Source of the DNA: a virus
Strand: one strand, 5' to 3'
DNA length: 42,379 nt
IMG/VR virus record: IMGVR_UViG_3300050821_011366
Location: 1 to 42,379 of that record
Of this stretch, positions 8,106 to 16,360 are shown piece by piece; the first letter of the stretch is position 1; each line of letters opens with the position of its first letter. The notes beneath the pieces are model-generated. The model was given only the letters and a program-made list of their open reading frames with translations. It ran no database searches and had not been told where the DNA came from. A program made the position numbers and the translations under genes.

Positions 8106-8612
8106 ATGACTAGTAAGCCACAGTCAGCGCAGGAGCAGTTGAACGACATACTCAACCGTTTAGATTTTACGGAAGAGACGCTGCCGACTGCTGTGCTCGA
8201 GCAGGCCAGTTTGTATATGGATGCGGCACGGTACCGTATCCAGAAAATGCGTAAGAAAAACGCTGCTGAACTTGCTTACGACACGGCAAGAGCTAAAAGA
8301 GCTTTGAACTATCGCAGGAACGCTGCTTCTGTCGCTCCGGGTAAGAAGTCAATGACGGAAACGCATTTGAATCAGTTGTTGGACGCAGACCAAGCACTAG
8401 CGTCGTTAAAAAAAGCATTGCAAGATGCCGAGCTAGCTGAAGAGTGGTCAAGGAATTTGCAAGAGGCGATGCGGATGCGTCGGGATATGATAGAGGTGTA
8501 TGCCAGAATGATGGGTCCAGATTCGTCTGAGATGCGGGTAAAAGGTTCGGACGCACTGTCCCGTGCGAAGCGTAGCTTGGGCGATAGAATGCCAAAGGGT
8601 GAGCAGCTATGA
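8106..8612 (+). CDS. Helical protein, candidate UvsY-like recombination mediator
   Basis: A 168-aa, mostly helical protein with charged heptad-like stretches. The middle (YRIQKMRKKNAAELAYDTAR, then SMTETHLNQLLDADQALASL) and the last third (LAEEWSRNLQEAMRMRRDMI) recall T4 UvsY: a helical N-terminal part, a 'MT/KSE..L..AD' segment and a C-terminal helix ending in R..I. Its position fits, just ahead of a gp32-like SSB and a RecA/UvsX recombinase, the two partners of UvsY. This is my inference from layout and a weak pattern. It could instead be an unrelated coiled-coil protein. Confidence 0.4.
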   Translation: MTSKPQSAQEQLNDILNRLDFTEETLPTAVLEQASLYMDAARYRIQKMRKKNAAELAYDTARAKRALNYRRNAASVAPGKKSMTETHLNQLLDADQALASLKKALQDAELAEEWSRNLQEAMRMRRDMIEVYARMMGPDSSEMRVKGSDALSRAKRSLGDRMPKGEQL

Positions 8613-8815
8613 TAATGAATTTTCTTTTTTGGGCCATTGTTGGAATCGGTTGTTGGCTATTTTTTCTTTTTACAGTTAGTTGCATTTGCCACATTGCCAT
8701 GTACGTGGCGAAAAAGTTTTCGCCGGATTTTATTGATTTGTATTTGGAGAGGAAACGGGCCATGATTGAAAGATTGGGTGGTGTTGTGAACCGCCCAAGT
8801 TCGGGTTTGCACTAA
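8609..8815 (+). CDS. Small single-pass membrane protein
   Basis: A 68-aa protein coupled by ATGA overlap to the preceding gene. Residues 4-34 form one long hydrophobic segment (FLFWAIVGIGCWLFFLFTVS and on to MYVA), followed by a short basic soluble tail (ERKRAMIERLGG). No family is recognised. It lies within the replication genes, so it might anchor replication at the membrane or simply be a passenger; nothing in the sequence decides. Confidence 0.65.
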   Translation: MIMNFLFWAIVGIGCWLFFLFTVSCICHIAMYVAKKFSPDFIDLYLERKRAMIERLGGVVNRPSSGLH

Positions 8816-8834
8816 AAATCTAAGGAGATGAACG

Positions 8835-10004
8835 ATGGGAACGAAGGCACAAGCAGCACAAGAAGCTCTGAAACGTAAGCAAGCGAAAGGACGTTTCAAG
8901 CTTCCGGTTGGGGATACAACGTTTCGTGTGTTGCCAAACGCACGGGGTAGTCAGTATCCAGATTTCGTTGAGTACATGGTTCACTACGATGTAGGACCAA
9001 AGCACCAAGGCGCCCGTTGTGGAAAGAACGCAAAGGGAGAGGGTCGGTGCTGGTTGTGCGATGTTGTGATTCCAAAGTTGTCCGAAAGCAAAGATCCAAG
9101 GAAAAAGAAGCTTGGCGAGTACATGCAATCCCAAGTCAAGGAAGTGACAGCGGTCCAGATCATCTACAAAGATGCTTCTGAAACGTGGCGGGGTCCTGTA
9201 TTGTTCGAAGCACCGGGGTCGGTCGCAGCCGGCTTATTGGGGTTCTTCGCCAGAGGCAACCGTCCGTATACCGACCCAGTCCGGGGTTACAATTTTACCA
9301 TCACAAGGACAGGTACGGACAAGCAAACACGCTACCGCGCTCTGGAGCCGGACGCGGACCCGTCTAAGATTCCGTCTGCTGTGATTCCAAAGATCAAGCC
9401 GTTTGGTTTGTTGGTGTACAAGTACGATGAGGCTCGTCAGAAGGCCGCGTACTACGGTCAAGAAGTTGAAGAGGCTGCACCGCCGATCGAAGAAGACACA
9501 GAAAACGTCGAGGCAGCAGAAGAGGAAGCAGCTTTGGAGGGCGCAGAAGAAGTGGAAGAAGCTGCCGAAGAAGTTGCTGAAGAGCCTGTTGAAGAAGAAC
9601 AAGTTGCCGACGAGTTTGAAGAAGTCATTGAGGAGGAGTTGGAAACTGCGCCGCCGCCAAAGAAAAAGCCAGTAAAGCCTGCCGGCAAGCCGGTAAAGAA
9701 ACAAGCTGCGGATATCGAGTTCGACGAGTTCGCAGAAGAAGCTACGGAAGAAGCGGCCGAAGAAGAAGTTGTTGAAGAGACCGCCGAAGAAGAAGTTCTC
9801 GACGAGACAACCGATGAGCCGGCGGCTGAGATTGAAGATGAATTCGATTTCAGCGCTGAAGACGAACCGGCTCCGCCGCCCAAGAAAAAGCCAGTCGCAC
9901 AGCCGGCAAAAAAGCCTGTTGCGCCACCTGTACGACGGCCAGCGCCGCCCACAGGTAAGAAGCCTGGCTCTGGCGCTCCTGCCAAAAAACCGGTACGGAG
10001 GTAG
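8835..10004 (+). CDS. gp32-like single-stranded DNA-binding protein with long charged tail
   Basis: The N-terminal 215 residues look like T4 gp32: a basic start (ALKRKQAKGRFKLP), then a zinc site His-x11-Cys-x9-Cys-x2-Cys (HYDVGPKHQGARC, GRCWLCD), close to His-x12-Cys-x9-Cys-x2-Cys in gp32. Residues 215-389 are low complexity: long Glu/Ala runs broken by two PPPKKKPV blocks, with a final Lys/Arg/Pro end (KKPVRR). gp32 instead ends in a short acidic tail that recruits partners. A good ribosome site (AAGGAGATG) precedes the ATG. The recA-like gene follows after 64 bases with a hairpin between them. Confidence 0.85.
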   Translation: MGTKAQAAQEALKRKQAKGRFKLPVGDTTFRVLPNARGSQYPDFVEYMVHYDVGPKHQGARCGKNAKGEGRCWLCDVVIPKLSESKDPRKKKLGEYMQSQVKEVTAVQIIYKDASETWRGPVLFEAPGSVAAGLLGFFARGNRPYTDPVRGYNFTITRTGTDKQTRYRALEPDADPSKIPSAVIPKIKPFGLLVYKYDEARQKAAYYGQEVEEAAPPIEEDTENVEAAEEEAALEGAEEVEEAAEEVAEEPVEEEQVADEFEEVIEEELETAPPPKKKPVKPAGKPVKKQAADIEFDEFAEEATEEAAEEEVVEETAEEEVLDETTDEPAAEIEDEFDFSAEDEPAPPPKKKPVAQPAKKPVAPPVRRPAPPTGKKPGSGAPAKKPVRR

Positions 10005-10011
10005 TTGGGTA

Positions 10012-10044
10012 AGGGGCGGGGAAAACTCGCCCCTCAATCTTTTT
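10012..10044 (+). terminator. Hairpin with T-tract between ssb and recA-like genes
   Basis: A 7-bp G+C-rich inverted repeat (AGGGGCG at 10012-10018 with CGCCCCT at 10028-10034, 9-base loop) is followed by TCTTTTT at 10038-10044. This has the shape of an intrinsic terminator or a partial attenuator after the abundant SSB message. There is a three-base gap before the T-run, so it may leak into recA. Confidence 0.5.
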
Positions 10045-10068
10045 GAACGACGCCCGGAGGCAGACGCG

Positions 10069-11004
10069 ATGGTTGTACAAAAGAAAGAACTTACTCCGCA
10101 AGAAGAAATCGCCTTAATCCAGAAAAAGTTAGGACACGCGGTCTCGAAAGAGAAAGCAGTCAAGTATTGGCTCGACATGGGTGAGCCGCTTCTGCACACC
10201 GCACTGGGTTCCCCTACGCATGGTCTTCCATACGGAAAGGTAATCAGTTTGACCGGGTTTGAGTCTCACGGTAAAACTGCCGTGGCCTTGGAGATCGCCG
10301 CCGCCGCTCAAAAAGACGGTGCAGATGTTGCTTGGGTTGACCCAGAAGACAGTTTCGATGAAAAGTGGGTAGGGAAGCGGGGTTTAGATCCAGCCAAAGT
10401 CGCTTTGTTCAAAACAGAGTTGATTGAAATCAAAAACAAAAAAGGCGAAGTGACTGACATGCGTCTCAAGACCGCACAAGAGCTGTGCGCAGAAGCAGAA
10501 GAGTGGGTCAAGTTGAAGCACCGTCAGAGGCCGGACGGGAGAATATTTGTGGGTGTGGATTCTGTTACAGCATTTCTGGTGGAAGACGAAGAAGTGGCAG
10601 GTATCGAAAATCAGAACATGCGAACAAAAACGTCTCTGGCTCAGTTCATGGGCCAGTTGTTGAGACGGTGGACGGGAATTGCCGCTGCGTCCAACGCCAT
10701 GTTCCTGCTTATCAATCAAGTCAGAATCGCTCCGGGTGTGCGATTCGGCGACCCGGAATACAGTCCGGGTGGTCATGCGCTGTTGTTCTACGCCAGTTCT
10801 ATTGCCAGAGTGCGGAGAGCGGGTGGGGGTCGGATATTAGAGGGTGACGCGAGGGTCGGTATGCAAGGCGTAATCACGAACCGGAAGAACAAAGTCGGTG
10901 AGGGTAGCCAAGAGGGTCACAAAGTCGGGTTCAAGGTGTGGTGGAATAAGCCGGGAATGCAATTTCTGGACGCTAAGAAAATCCAAAAAGAGGAAGCGGT
11001 ATGA
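10069..11004 (+). CDS. RecA/UvsX-type recombinase
   Basis: A 311-aa strand-exchange ATPase. Walker A is GFESHGKT (63-70), Walker B is IFVGVDSVTAF, and INQVRIAPGVRFGDPEYSPG plus LLFYASSIARVRR match the RecA L2 region and the strand that follows. The end lacks the long RecA C-terminal domain, as in phage versions. I chose ATG 10069 because GGAGG lies 8 bases upstream; the frame is open back into ssb (to 9769), but that part is out-of-frame ssb sequence. It would work with the SSB, the possible mediator and the Mre11-Rad50 protein in recombination-dependent replication and repair. Confidence 0.92.
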   Translation: MVVQKKELTPQEEIALIQKKLGHAVSKEKAVKYWLDMGEPLLHTALGSPTHGLPYGKVISLTGFESHGKTAVALEIAAAAQKDGADVAWVDPEDSFDEKWVGKRGLDPAKVALFKTELIEIKNKKGEVTDMRLKTAQELCAEAEEWVKLKHRQRPDGRIFVGVDSVTAFLVEDEEVAGIENQNMRTKTSLAQFMGQLLRRWTGIAAASNAMFLLINQVRIAPGVRFGDPEYSPGGHALLFYASSIARVRRAGGGRILEGDARVGMQGVITNRKNKVGEGSQEGHKVGFKVWWNKPGMQFLDAKKIQKEEAV

Positions 11005-11675
11005 TACAGAGGTTGGTGTGTAAGAATTGTGGTACAGTTATGGAAGATTTCGTTGACGATGATTCTCGTTTGCAGGGTACTTTGCAAAACGGAGATACCG
11101 GAGGATTCGAGTTCTTCGGACGAGACACTGTTTGTATGAAGTGTGGATTAAAAACGTTCTACATAGATACGTTCGAAAAGAAATCGAAGAAGAAAGAAGT
11201 AAGTATGACGAATAGGTTGCAAGTTGTACCGGGTTGGTTTTGCTCAAATGGCCATCCTCTTGTTTACCAAGAAGTTGTGGAGGCTCAAGATAAGGAGGCG
11301 GAGCTGTGGATGTTAAAAACGCCTTGTGATTGTGGCTCTACTTTGTTCTGCTTTAAGCCGGGGGTAATGAAAAGTGTAGGTATACACAGCGAACAAGAGT
11401 CTGGTGAGCCTAGAGTGCATCCATCTGTCGGCGCATATGTTCGACGGTCAGAAGCAATTGATCATCCTAGTCACTACGGTGGTGACACGACCTATGAGGC
11501 GATAAAGGTAATCGAGGCGTGGGGGTTGGGTTTTTGCTTGGGAAACGCCGTCAAGTACATCTGTCGTTTTGGTAAGAAAGACGACCGTCGTGCACCGATT
11601 GAAGACTTGAAAAAAGCTAGCTGGTATTTGCAACGGGAGATTCAGAACCTGGAAAATGAGCCACTCAATAAATGA
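11001..11675 (+). CDS. Zinc-ribbon plus DUF3310 protein
   Basis: A 224-aa protein with two parts. Residues 1-110 hold paired cysteines (CKNC, CMKC, CSNGH, CDCG) suggesting two zinc ribbons. Residues 150-220 are DUF3310: DHPSHYGGDTTYEAIKVIEAW, then GNAVKYICRFGKKD and LKKASWYLQREI. DUF3310 is common in phages, is often labelled nucleotide kinase-like, and has no proven role. It starts by ATGA overlap with recA. A second in-frame ATG at 11206, between the two ribbons, could give a shorter form. Confidence 0.78.
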   Translation: MIQRLVCKNCGTVMEDFVDDDSRLQGTLQNGDTGGFEFFGRDTVCMKCGLKTFYIDTFEKKSKKKEVSMTNRLQVVPGWFCSNGHPLVYQEVVEAQDKEAELWMLKTPCDCGSTLFCFKPGVMKSVGIHSEQESGEPRVHPSVGAYVRRSEAIDHPSHYGGDTTYEAIKVIEAWGLGFCLGNAVKYICRFGKKDDRRAPIEDLKKASWYLQREIQNLENEPLNK

Positions 11676-11838
11676 AGATCGCTGGGTCGTAGAGATGCAC
11701 AAGCGTGGTTGGGTACTACACGCTAGTGGGTATTGGGTTCGTGACGGCGTCGCTACGCAGAAGCAGATGGAAAAAGAATGGCGAGAAGCTTTACTAGCTT
11801 CTGTTTACTGTCCACACGAAGAAGCTGGAGTTGAGTAA
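11656..11838 (+). CDS. Small uncharacterised protein
   Basis: A 60-aa protein overlapping the end of the DUF3310 gene by 20 bases. It has a tryptophan-rich first half (RWVVEMHKRGWVLHASGYWV) and a helical second half. No family is recognised. Expression by coupling in the recA-clamp loader operon is likely. Confidence 0.5.
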   Translation: MSHSINEDRWVVEMHKRGWVLHASGYWVRDGVATQKQMEKEWREALLASVYCPHEEAGVE

Positions 11839-11849
11839 AGGAGGGCCTA

Positions 11850-12122
11850 ATGGCCACAGAAAAAGAAAAAGTAACAGAGCGTGAGAGAATCAAGCCGATG
11901 GAAACGAGGTTGCCGACTAGCGTGTTTACTTTGCTGGGCGATGTATCTTCGGGGCGGAAAACTATGGCCGATGCCAAGCAGGAGTTGCGGAGGTGGGTAG
12001 CCGGCTTGACTGAAGAAGAGAAGGAGCAGTTGAAAGTCGACGTCAACAGAATTTGTCAGGTAATGGTTCTGGCGGCTGAAGGCCTGAGCCAAGAATTGCA
12101 GACGTTGACCGTCAGCTTGTAG
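11850..12122 (+). CDS. Small acidic helical protein of unknown function
   Basis: A 90-aa protein with a strong ribosome site (AAAGGAGGGCCTAATG). It has a charged N-terminus followed by mostly helical sequence (AGLTEEEKEQLKVDVNRICQ). It sits directly before the clamp-loader gene. No domain is recognised; it may be a small replisome accessory, but nothing in the sequence proves that. Confidence 0.6.
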   Translation: MATEKEKVTERERIKPMETRLPTSVFTLLGDVSSGRKTMADAKQELRRWVAGLTEEEKEQLKVDVNRICQVMVLAAEGLSQELQTLTVSL

Positions 12123-12130
12123 AACAAAGC

Positions 12131-13144
12131 ATGAGCCGCCAACTAAATCTAGCTCTCCGGCCCAAGCGGTTTAGTCAACTGTTTGGGCAAGGAGAGTTGG
12201 TTAAGCTCATTCGCGGTCTAGTTAAGAGTGGTCGGAAGCAGTCTGCCTGGATGCTAGTCGGAGAAACAGGAACAGGAAAAACGACTACGGCAAGAATCTT
12301 GGCCATGGCTTTGAACTGTACGCATCAAACTGAGTTTGGTGAGCCGTGCGACGCTTGTTACGCCAGAAAAAGTTCATTTGCAATACACGAAATAAACGCC
12401 TCTGACGCGACGGGTATAGACGAGATTCGTTCTATCGCATCGGGAGCAGATTACACGCCGCCGTCTGGTAGTAAAATGAAGGTTTACATACTGGACGAGG
12501 CCCAGTTTGTTTCCAAGCAGGCCCAGAATCTTCTGTTGAAGTATTTTGAAGAAGCGCCAATCAGTACAACGTGGATAATTTGTACAACAGATCCATCGAA
12601 AATAGTTCGAACTCTGAGCGCTCGTTGTAAGGTCATAGAGCTGAGACCTTTGTCCATGAAAGAGATGGAGCGGTTGGTGGCTTTGGGTATGCGTGCTTTG
12701 AAGTCGAACAAGCCGACGCCACCGTTGGTCGAGGCGTTGTGGCAAGAAGAAGTCCGGAGCCCGAGAAACATTTTAGCTGCTGTAGAGAGCTATGTTGCGG
12801 GAGCCTCAGCTAGAGTAGCGGCGGAGCCGTTCAGTGCCGACATATCGTCCAAAGCAGTCGGGCAGTCTATCCTGCATGGGGACTGGGCCACGGTTAAAAA
12901 AGAGATTGCGAAAGCGACTCCAGAAGACTTGCGCGCTTTACGGGCAAAAATATCCGGGTACCTGCGGGGCTGCTTGCTGAATGAGCTTCCGGGACCGCGT
13001 GGTGATTGGATGGCGGCGTCTATTGATAAATTGGCGTGGGTGGATTCTTGTACGGACATGACGCAGGGTCCGGCAACTGTTTCGGCTATGTACTATCTGT
13101 GCAAAAAGTTTCGTGGTGAGATGGTGGACGAGAAAGAACTATGA
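12131..13144 (+). CDS. Clamp loader ATPase, DnaX (gamma/tau)-like
   Basis: A 337-aa AAA+ protein that would load the sliding clamp encoded at 2.7 kb. The opening LALRPKRFSQLFGQ is the standard DnaX start. Walker A is GETGTGKT (44-51), a Cys-rich insert (CTHQTEFGEPCDAC) matches the DnaX zinc module, Walker B is YILDEAQF, and the sensor/arginine-finger stretch is TLSARCKVIEL. The final domain is a helical collar-type region. There is no separate delta or delta' gene in the window, so it may form a homo-oligomeric loader or use host subunits. It overlaps the next gene by ATGA. Confidence 0.9.
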   Translation: MSRQLNLALRPKRFSQLFGQGELVKLIRGLVKSGRKQSAWMLVGETGTGKTTTARILAMALNCTHQTEFGEPCDACYARKSSFAIHEINASDATGIDEIRSIASGADYTPPSGSKMKVYILDEAQFVSKQAQNLLLKYFEEAPISTTWIICTTDPSKIVRTLSARCKVIELRPLSMKEMERLVALGMRALKSNKPTPPLVEALWQEEVRSPRNILAAVESYVAGASARVAAEPFSADISSKAVGQSILHGDWATVKKEIAKATPEDLRALRAKISGYLRGCLLNELPGPRGDWMAASIDKLAWVDSCTDMTQGPATVSAMYYLCKKFRGEMVDEKEL

Positions 13145-15966
13145 GAGCGATTTTTACATCTGATTGGCAAGCGGAGTTGGAAAATCTGGACATACTCCGT
13201 TCTGTCAACAAAGAAATTCTAGCGTACTGTGAAAAGTACGATGTGCGGACTGTTGTTCACTGTGGTGACTTGAAACGTCCGTACAATCCGCTCGACGGTC
13301 GGATGGTCAATGCTGTGATGACCATGATTAGTGAGTATTGGAATAATCGTATTCAGTTTCTAATGGTTCTTGGAAACCACGACCGTTTTGGTTTGCATAC
13401 CGACGGAGATAACTGGCTACACGTTCTTCGCAAAGCCGGTGCTCTTGCCTATGACCAGCCGAGTATTGTCAGACCTATGTCAGGTATAAACGGTGGGTTG
13501 CTCGCGTTTCTTCCGTTCCGCCAAAGCCCTGTGTTGATGCGTCGTGAGGCCCATGATTTGGCTAAGAAGGTGTACAATAGAAAGGATAAAAAAGAAGGTG
13601 TAGTGCTTGTTTTTCACAGTGACTTGAATCTGGCTCGTTACAACGTGCGTACTAGCTCAGAGGCGGATATTTCTACTTCCGACTTGTGCCCGAACAAGTA
13701 TTTGGTTTGCATCGGTGGCCACATTCATTTGCAGCAGCAGGTGAAAGACAACGTTTACTATGTCGGGTCACCATTTGCCACTGATTGGGGAGAAGCCAAT
13801 CAGCGCAAAGGCTATCTGATGTACGATTGGGAAGAAAAAAAGCTGTCCAAGTTGCCGTCTGCTATTCCGGGAATGTTCGACCCGACGTGGCCTGAGTTTC
13901 CAAAAGACAAAAAGAACTGGCAAGGTGCAAAGGTTCGGATTCATGTGTCTGTTGACTGCGCGTCTGATATTTTTACCATTGTTCAGAAAGCGAAAAGTGA
14001 CGCAGAGAAACAGTATCCGGGCGCCGAGATAGTCGCCGTACCAGAGCTGACCCAAGCGCAAGAGGCAAGGATAAAGTTGAGCGCACAAGACTCTGACGAG
14101 CAGAAGGTTCGTGCCTACGTCGAGCAGACCATCGACGAGTCTTTAGGAGCACAGAAGGAAAAGGTAATCAAGTATCTTGTGAGTAGGTTACATGGGGTCG
14201 GGTCTGTTGGTAGGCGTACAGGCAAGTTGACGTTCTTAGACTCGTATTGCGAAAATTTCTTGAGCTTCGAGAAGTTAAAAATACAGTATGAACCGGGGCT
14301 GACGGTTGTTTCAGGAGTCAACGAAGACCGTAAGAAAAAATCGAACGGCTCCGGTAAAACATCATTTCTGTCACCGCCGCCTGTGGCGTTGTTTGGCTCG
14401 ACGTTCAAAGGTCAGAAGCATGACCATTGGATGTTTCGATGGACAGATAAAAAGAGTCGGTCTTTTGCCGGTGTGCGGTTCAAGAACCAAGCAGGTCATT
14501 TGTGCAAAGTTGTACGTGGACGCCAGCCAAAGTTTCTGCGTTTGTGGGTCGACGGTAAAGAGCAGGCAGCCGGTAATCGTCCAGAGGAAGCGCAAGAAGC
14601 TGTAGTAGCGTTGACAGGTTTCACGTGGGAGACTTTGTCGGGCGCCTTGTTCGTTGACCAGAGAAAAACGAACTTGATGCTGACGGGAACTGAATCAGAA
14701 CGAAAGCAGTTCCTGTCCAGATTGCAGGGTCTAGACCGGTTTGAAAAGGCGCTTGTGGACGTAAAAGAGGACCTAGCGTCTGTTGAACGAAAAGTAGCTG
14801 AGCTAACTTACAAGTTGGATTTGGCAAACAACACCTATGTAAGTGCAGCGCTGGCTGTAAAAGAACTCGAAGCCGAATCTCCAGACATAGCTGGAACTAA
14901 AAAACGGCTCGCGGAAAAGCTACTCGTGGTAAGTAAGCAAAAAGAAAGGTTGCTTTCCGTGCGTAAAGCTGGCATGAGCCAGAGAAAAGAACTTGAGAAA
15001 CGTAGGGACCAGATTCTGAACGAGTTGCGTTTACTTGATACGAAGACGGGTGGGTTAAGCGAGCGCATACGTTCGTTCGGCAGCAAAGTCGACAAGCTGT
15101 CCGGAATAACTTCTGCTGAATGTCCTTTGTGTGAGCAAAGTATAGACCACGAGCATAAAGACTCTGTGGTGGAAAACGTAAAGGCAGCCAAGGCCGAAAA
15201 TGAAAAGATGCTAAGTACGTTATTGGCCAAGAGTCAGAAATTAAGCGTACAGTTTCTTGTCGCCAAGAAAAAAGTTGTGGAGTGGGAGAGTGGTAACGAA
15301 GAACTCGAAGGCATGATTAGAACACATGTCGCTGAGGTTGCTTCTTTGCAAGAGCAGGTTCGCTCAGCGGTTGAAAGTCAGAATAGATTGGTTGCCAGCA
15401 CACGAGCTAGAGAATCAGCCAAAGCAGTTTTGCTTGCTGCTCAAGCCACTTTGGAAAAATCTAGAAGCGCCGTTCCAGTGCTACAGTATTGCGTGTCGGC
15501 GTTCTCGAGAAAAGGAATGCCAGCGTTTCTAAACGCGCAGCTGTGTCCTATTTTGAATAAAGCCGCTGCGTACTACTCCCAGTTGTTCTCCGAAAAAGAA
15601 ATACAAGTGGTGTTCAACGTAAACGAGAACGGCGAGTCGGACGTTCAAGTGGTGAACGCCAACGGTGGCTCAGAAGTGGCTGACCAGTCACAAGGCGAAA
15701 TGAGAATCGCTTCTCTGATAACCAGTTTCGCCCTGCGTCATGTAGCACCGCAAACGAATTTGTTGATTCTAGATGAGCCGGGTGAGGGACTGGACCCGTT
15801 GGCCGCCAGAACGTTTGCCAGAGGTCTAAAGCAGGTCGTACCGAAGTTCGGGTCTGTGTTTGTGGTGACCCACAATCCGGCCATTCTTTCTGAGTTGTCC
15901 GATGCGCGTCATCTGGTCGTCAGGAAAAAAGACCGAGTCAGCAGCGTGGAGGTAGAAAATGAATAA
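13141..15966 (+). CDS. Single-chain Mre11-Rad50 (SbcD-SbcC) fusion
   Basis: A 941-aa protein joining nuclease and ATPase. Residues 1-340 are calcineurin-like SbcD/Mre11: SDWQ (Asp8), HCGDLKR, LGNHDRFG, VFHSD and GGHIHL. The usual first-motif His (DWH) is Gln10 here. Residues 360-941 are SbcC/Rad50: NGSGKTS Walker A (Lys406), coiled coils around a zinc hook CPLC (Cys661, Cys664), signature SQGEM (850-854) and Walker B LLILDEPGEG (Asp878, Glu879), then VVTHN. T4 gp47 and gp46 are about 339 and 560 aa, so both halves are full length. It would process DNA ends for recombination. The reading frame runs through without a stop; ATGA coupling follows the clamp loader. Confidence 0.93.
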   Translation: MRAIFTSDWQAELENLDILRSVNKEILAYCEKYDVRTVVHCGDLKRPYNPLDGRMVNAVMTMISEYWNNRIQFLMVLGNHDRFGLHTDGDNWLHVLRKAGALAYDQPSIVRPMSGINGGLLAFLPFRQSPVLMRREAHDLAKKVYNRKDKKEGVVLVFHSDLNLARYNVRTSSEADISTSDLCPNKYLVCIGGHIHLQQQVKDNVYYVGSPFATDWGEANQRKGYLMYDWEEKKLSKLPSAIPGMFDPTWPEFPKDKKNWQGAKVRIHVSVDCASDIFTIVQKAKSDAEKQYPGAEIVAVPELTQAQEARIKLSAQDSDEQKVRAYVEQTIDESLGAQKEKVIKYLVSRLHGVGSVGRRTGKLTFLDSYCENFLSFEKLKIQYEPGLTVVSGVNEDRKKKSNGSGKTSFLSPPPVALFGSTFKGQKHDHWMFRWTDKKSRSFAGVRFKNQAGHLCKVVRGRQPKFLRLWVDGKEQAAGNRPEEAQEAVVALTGFTWETLSGALFVDQRKTNLMLTGTESERKQFLSRLQGLDRFEKALVDVKEDLASVERKVAELTYKLDLANNTYVSAALAVKELEAESPDIAGTKKRLAEKLLVVSKQKERLLSVRKAGMSQRKELEKRRDQILNELRLLDTKTGGLSERIRSFGSKVDKLSGITSAECPLCEQSIDHEHKDSVVENVKAAKAENEKMLSTLLAKSQKLSVQFLVAKKKVVEWESGNEELEGMIRTHVAEVASLQEQVRSAVESQNRLVASTRARESAKAVLLAAQATLEKSRSAVPVLQYCVSAFSRKGMPAFLNAQLCPILNKAAAYYSQLFSEKEIQVVFNVNENGESDVQVVNANGGSEVADQSQGEMRIASLITSFALRHVAPQTNLLILDEPGEGLDPLAARTFARGLKQVVPKFGSVFVVTHNPAILSELSDARHLVVRKKDRVSSVEVENE

Positions 15967-16339
15967 AATGCAGAAGCAGGTGCAAGAATTCCATGAGAAG
16001 TTTCAGGTTAATATAGGCGCAACGCCGCAATTTCCGTCTAAAGAGCGCGTCGACCTTCGATTCAAGTTGATAGAAGAAGAGTTCAAAGAGTTGAGGGATG
16101 CTTATGCTCTAGGTGATTTTGTGCTAGCTGCCGACGCTTTAGGAGACATTCTGTACGTGGTGTTTGGCACTGGTGTCGAGTTTGGTGTTGACCTAGAACA
16201 AGTTGTGGATGAGATACACAGGTCTAATCTAACAAAATTGCTGCCAAACGGAGAGCCGCTCTTAGCTGAGAATGGCAAAGTGTTGAAAGGGCCAAACTAC
16301 GAACTGCCAGACGTTCGACGTGTTCTATTTGGTAAGTAA
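15959..16339 (+). CDS. MazG/HisE-like NTP pyrophosphohydrolase
   Basis: A 126-aa all-alpha NTP-PPase. The metal-binding helices are visible: LIEEEFKELRDAY (E-x-x-E) and ALGDFVLAADALGDILYVVF (with E/D-x-x-D), then EIHRSNLTKLLPNGEPL, the typical 'SN.TK' loop. These enzymes split nucleoside triphosphates to monophosphate and pyrophosphate, cleaning or rebalancing pools; some phage ones lower ppGpp. It overlaps the Mre11-Rad50 gene by 8 bases. The family is sure, the substrate is not. Confidence 0.85.
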   Translation: MNKMQKQVQEFHEKFQVNIGATPQFPSKERVDLRFKLIEEEFKELRDAYALGDFVLAADALGDILYVVFGTGVEFGVDLEQVVDEIHRSNLTKLLPNGEPLLAENGKVLKGPNYELPDVRRVLFGK

Positions 16340-16360
16340 CTTTTTGAGGGAGGCTGAGGG

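Noticed and set aside
9769-10068. Upstream extension of the recA-like frame by 100 codons
   Set aside because: It overlaps ssb in another frame and a hairpin; the GGAGG site and the RecA-like start are at 10069.
9234-10199. Long minus-strand open frame opposite ssb
   Set aside because: It mirrors the low-complexity Glu/Ala and Lys/Pro codons of ssb and shows no domain or ribosome site; a shadow frame.
14160-14260. Mre11-Rad50 fusion as two genes with an internal start
   Set aside because: No stop, ribosome site or suitable start lies between the two halves; the frame is continuous.
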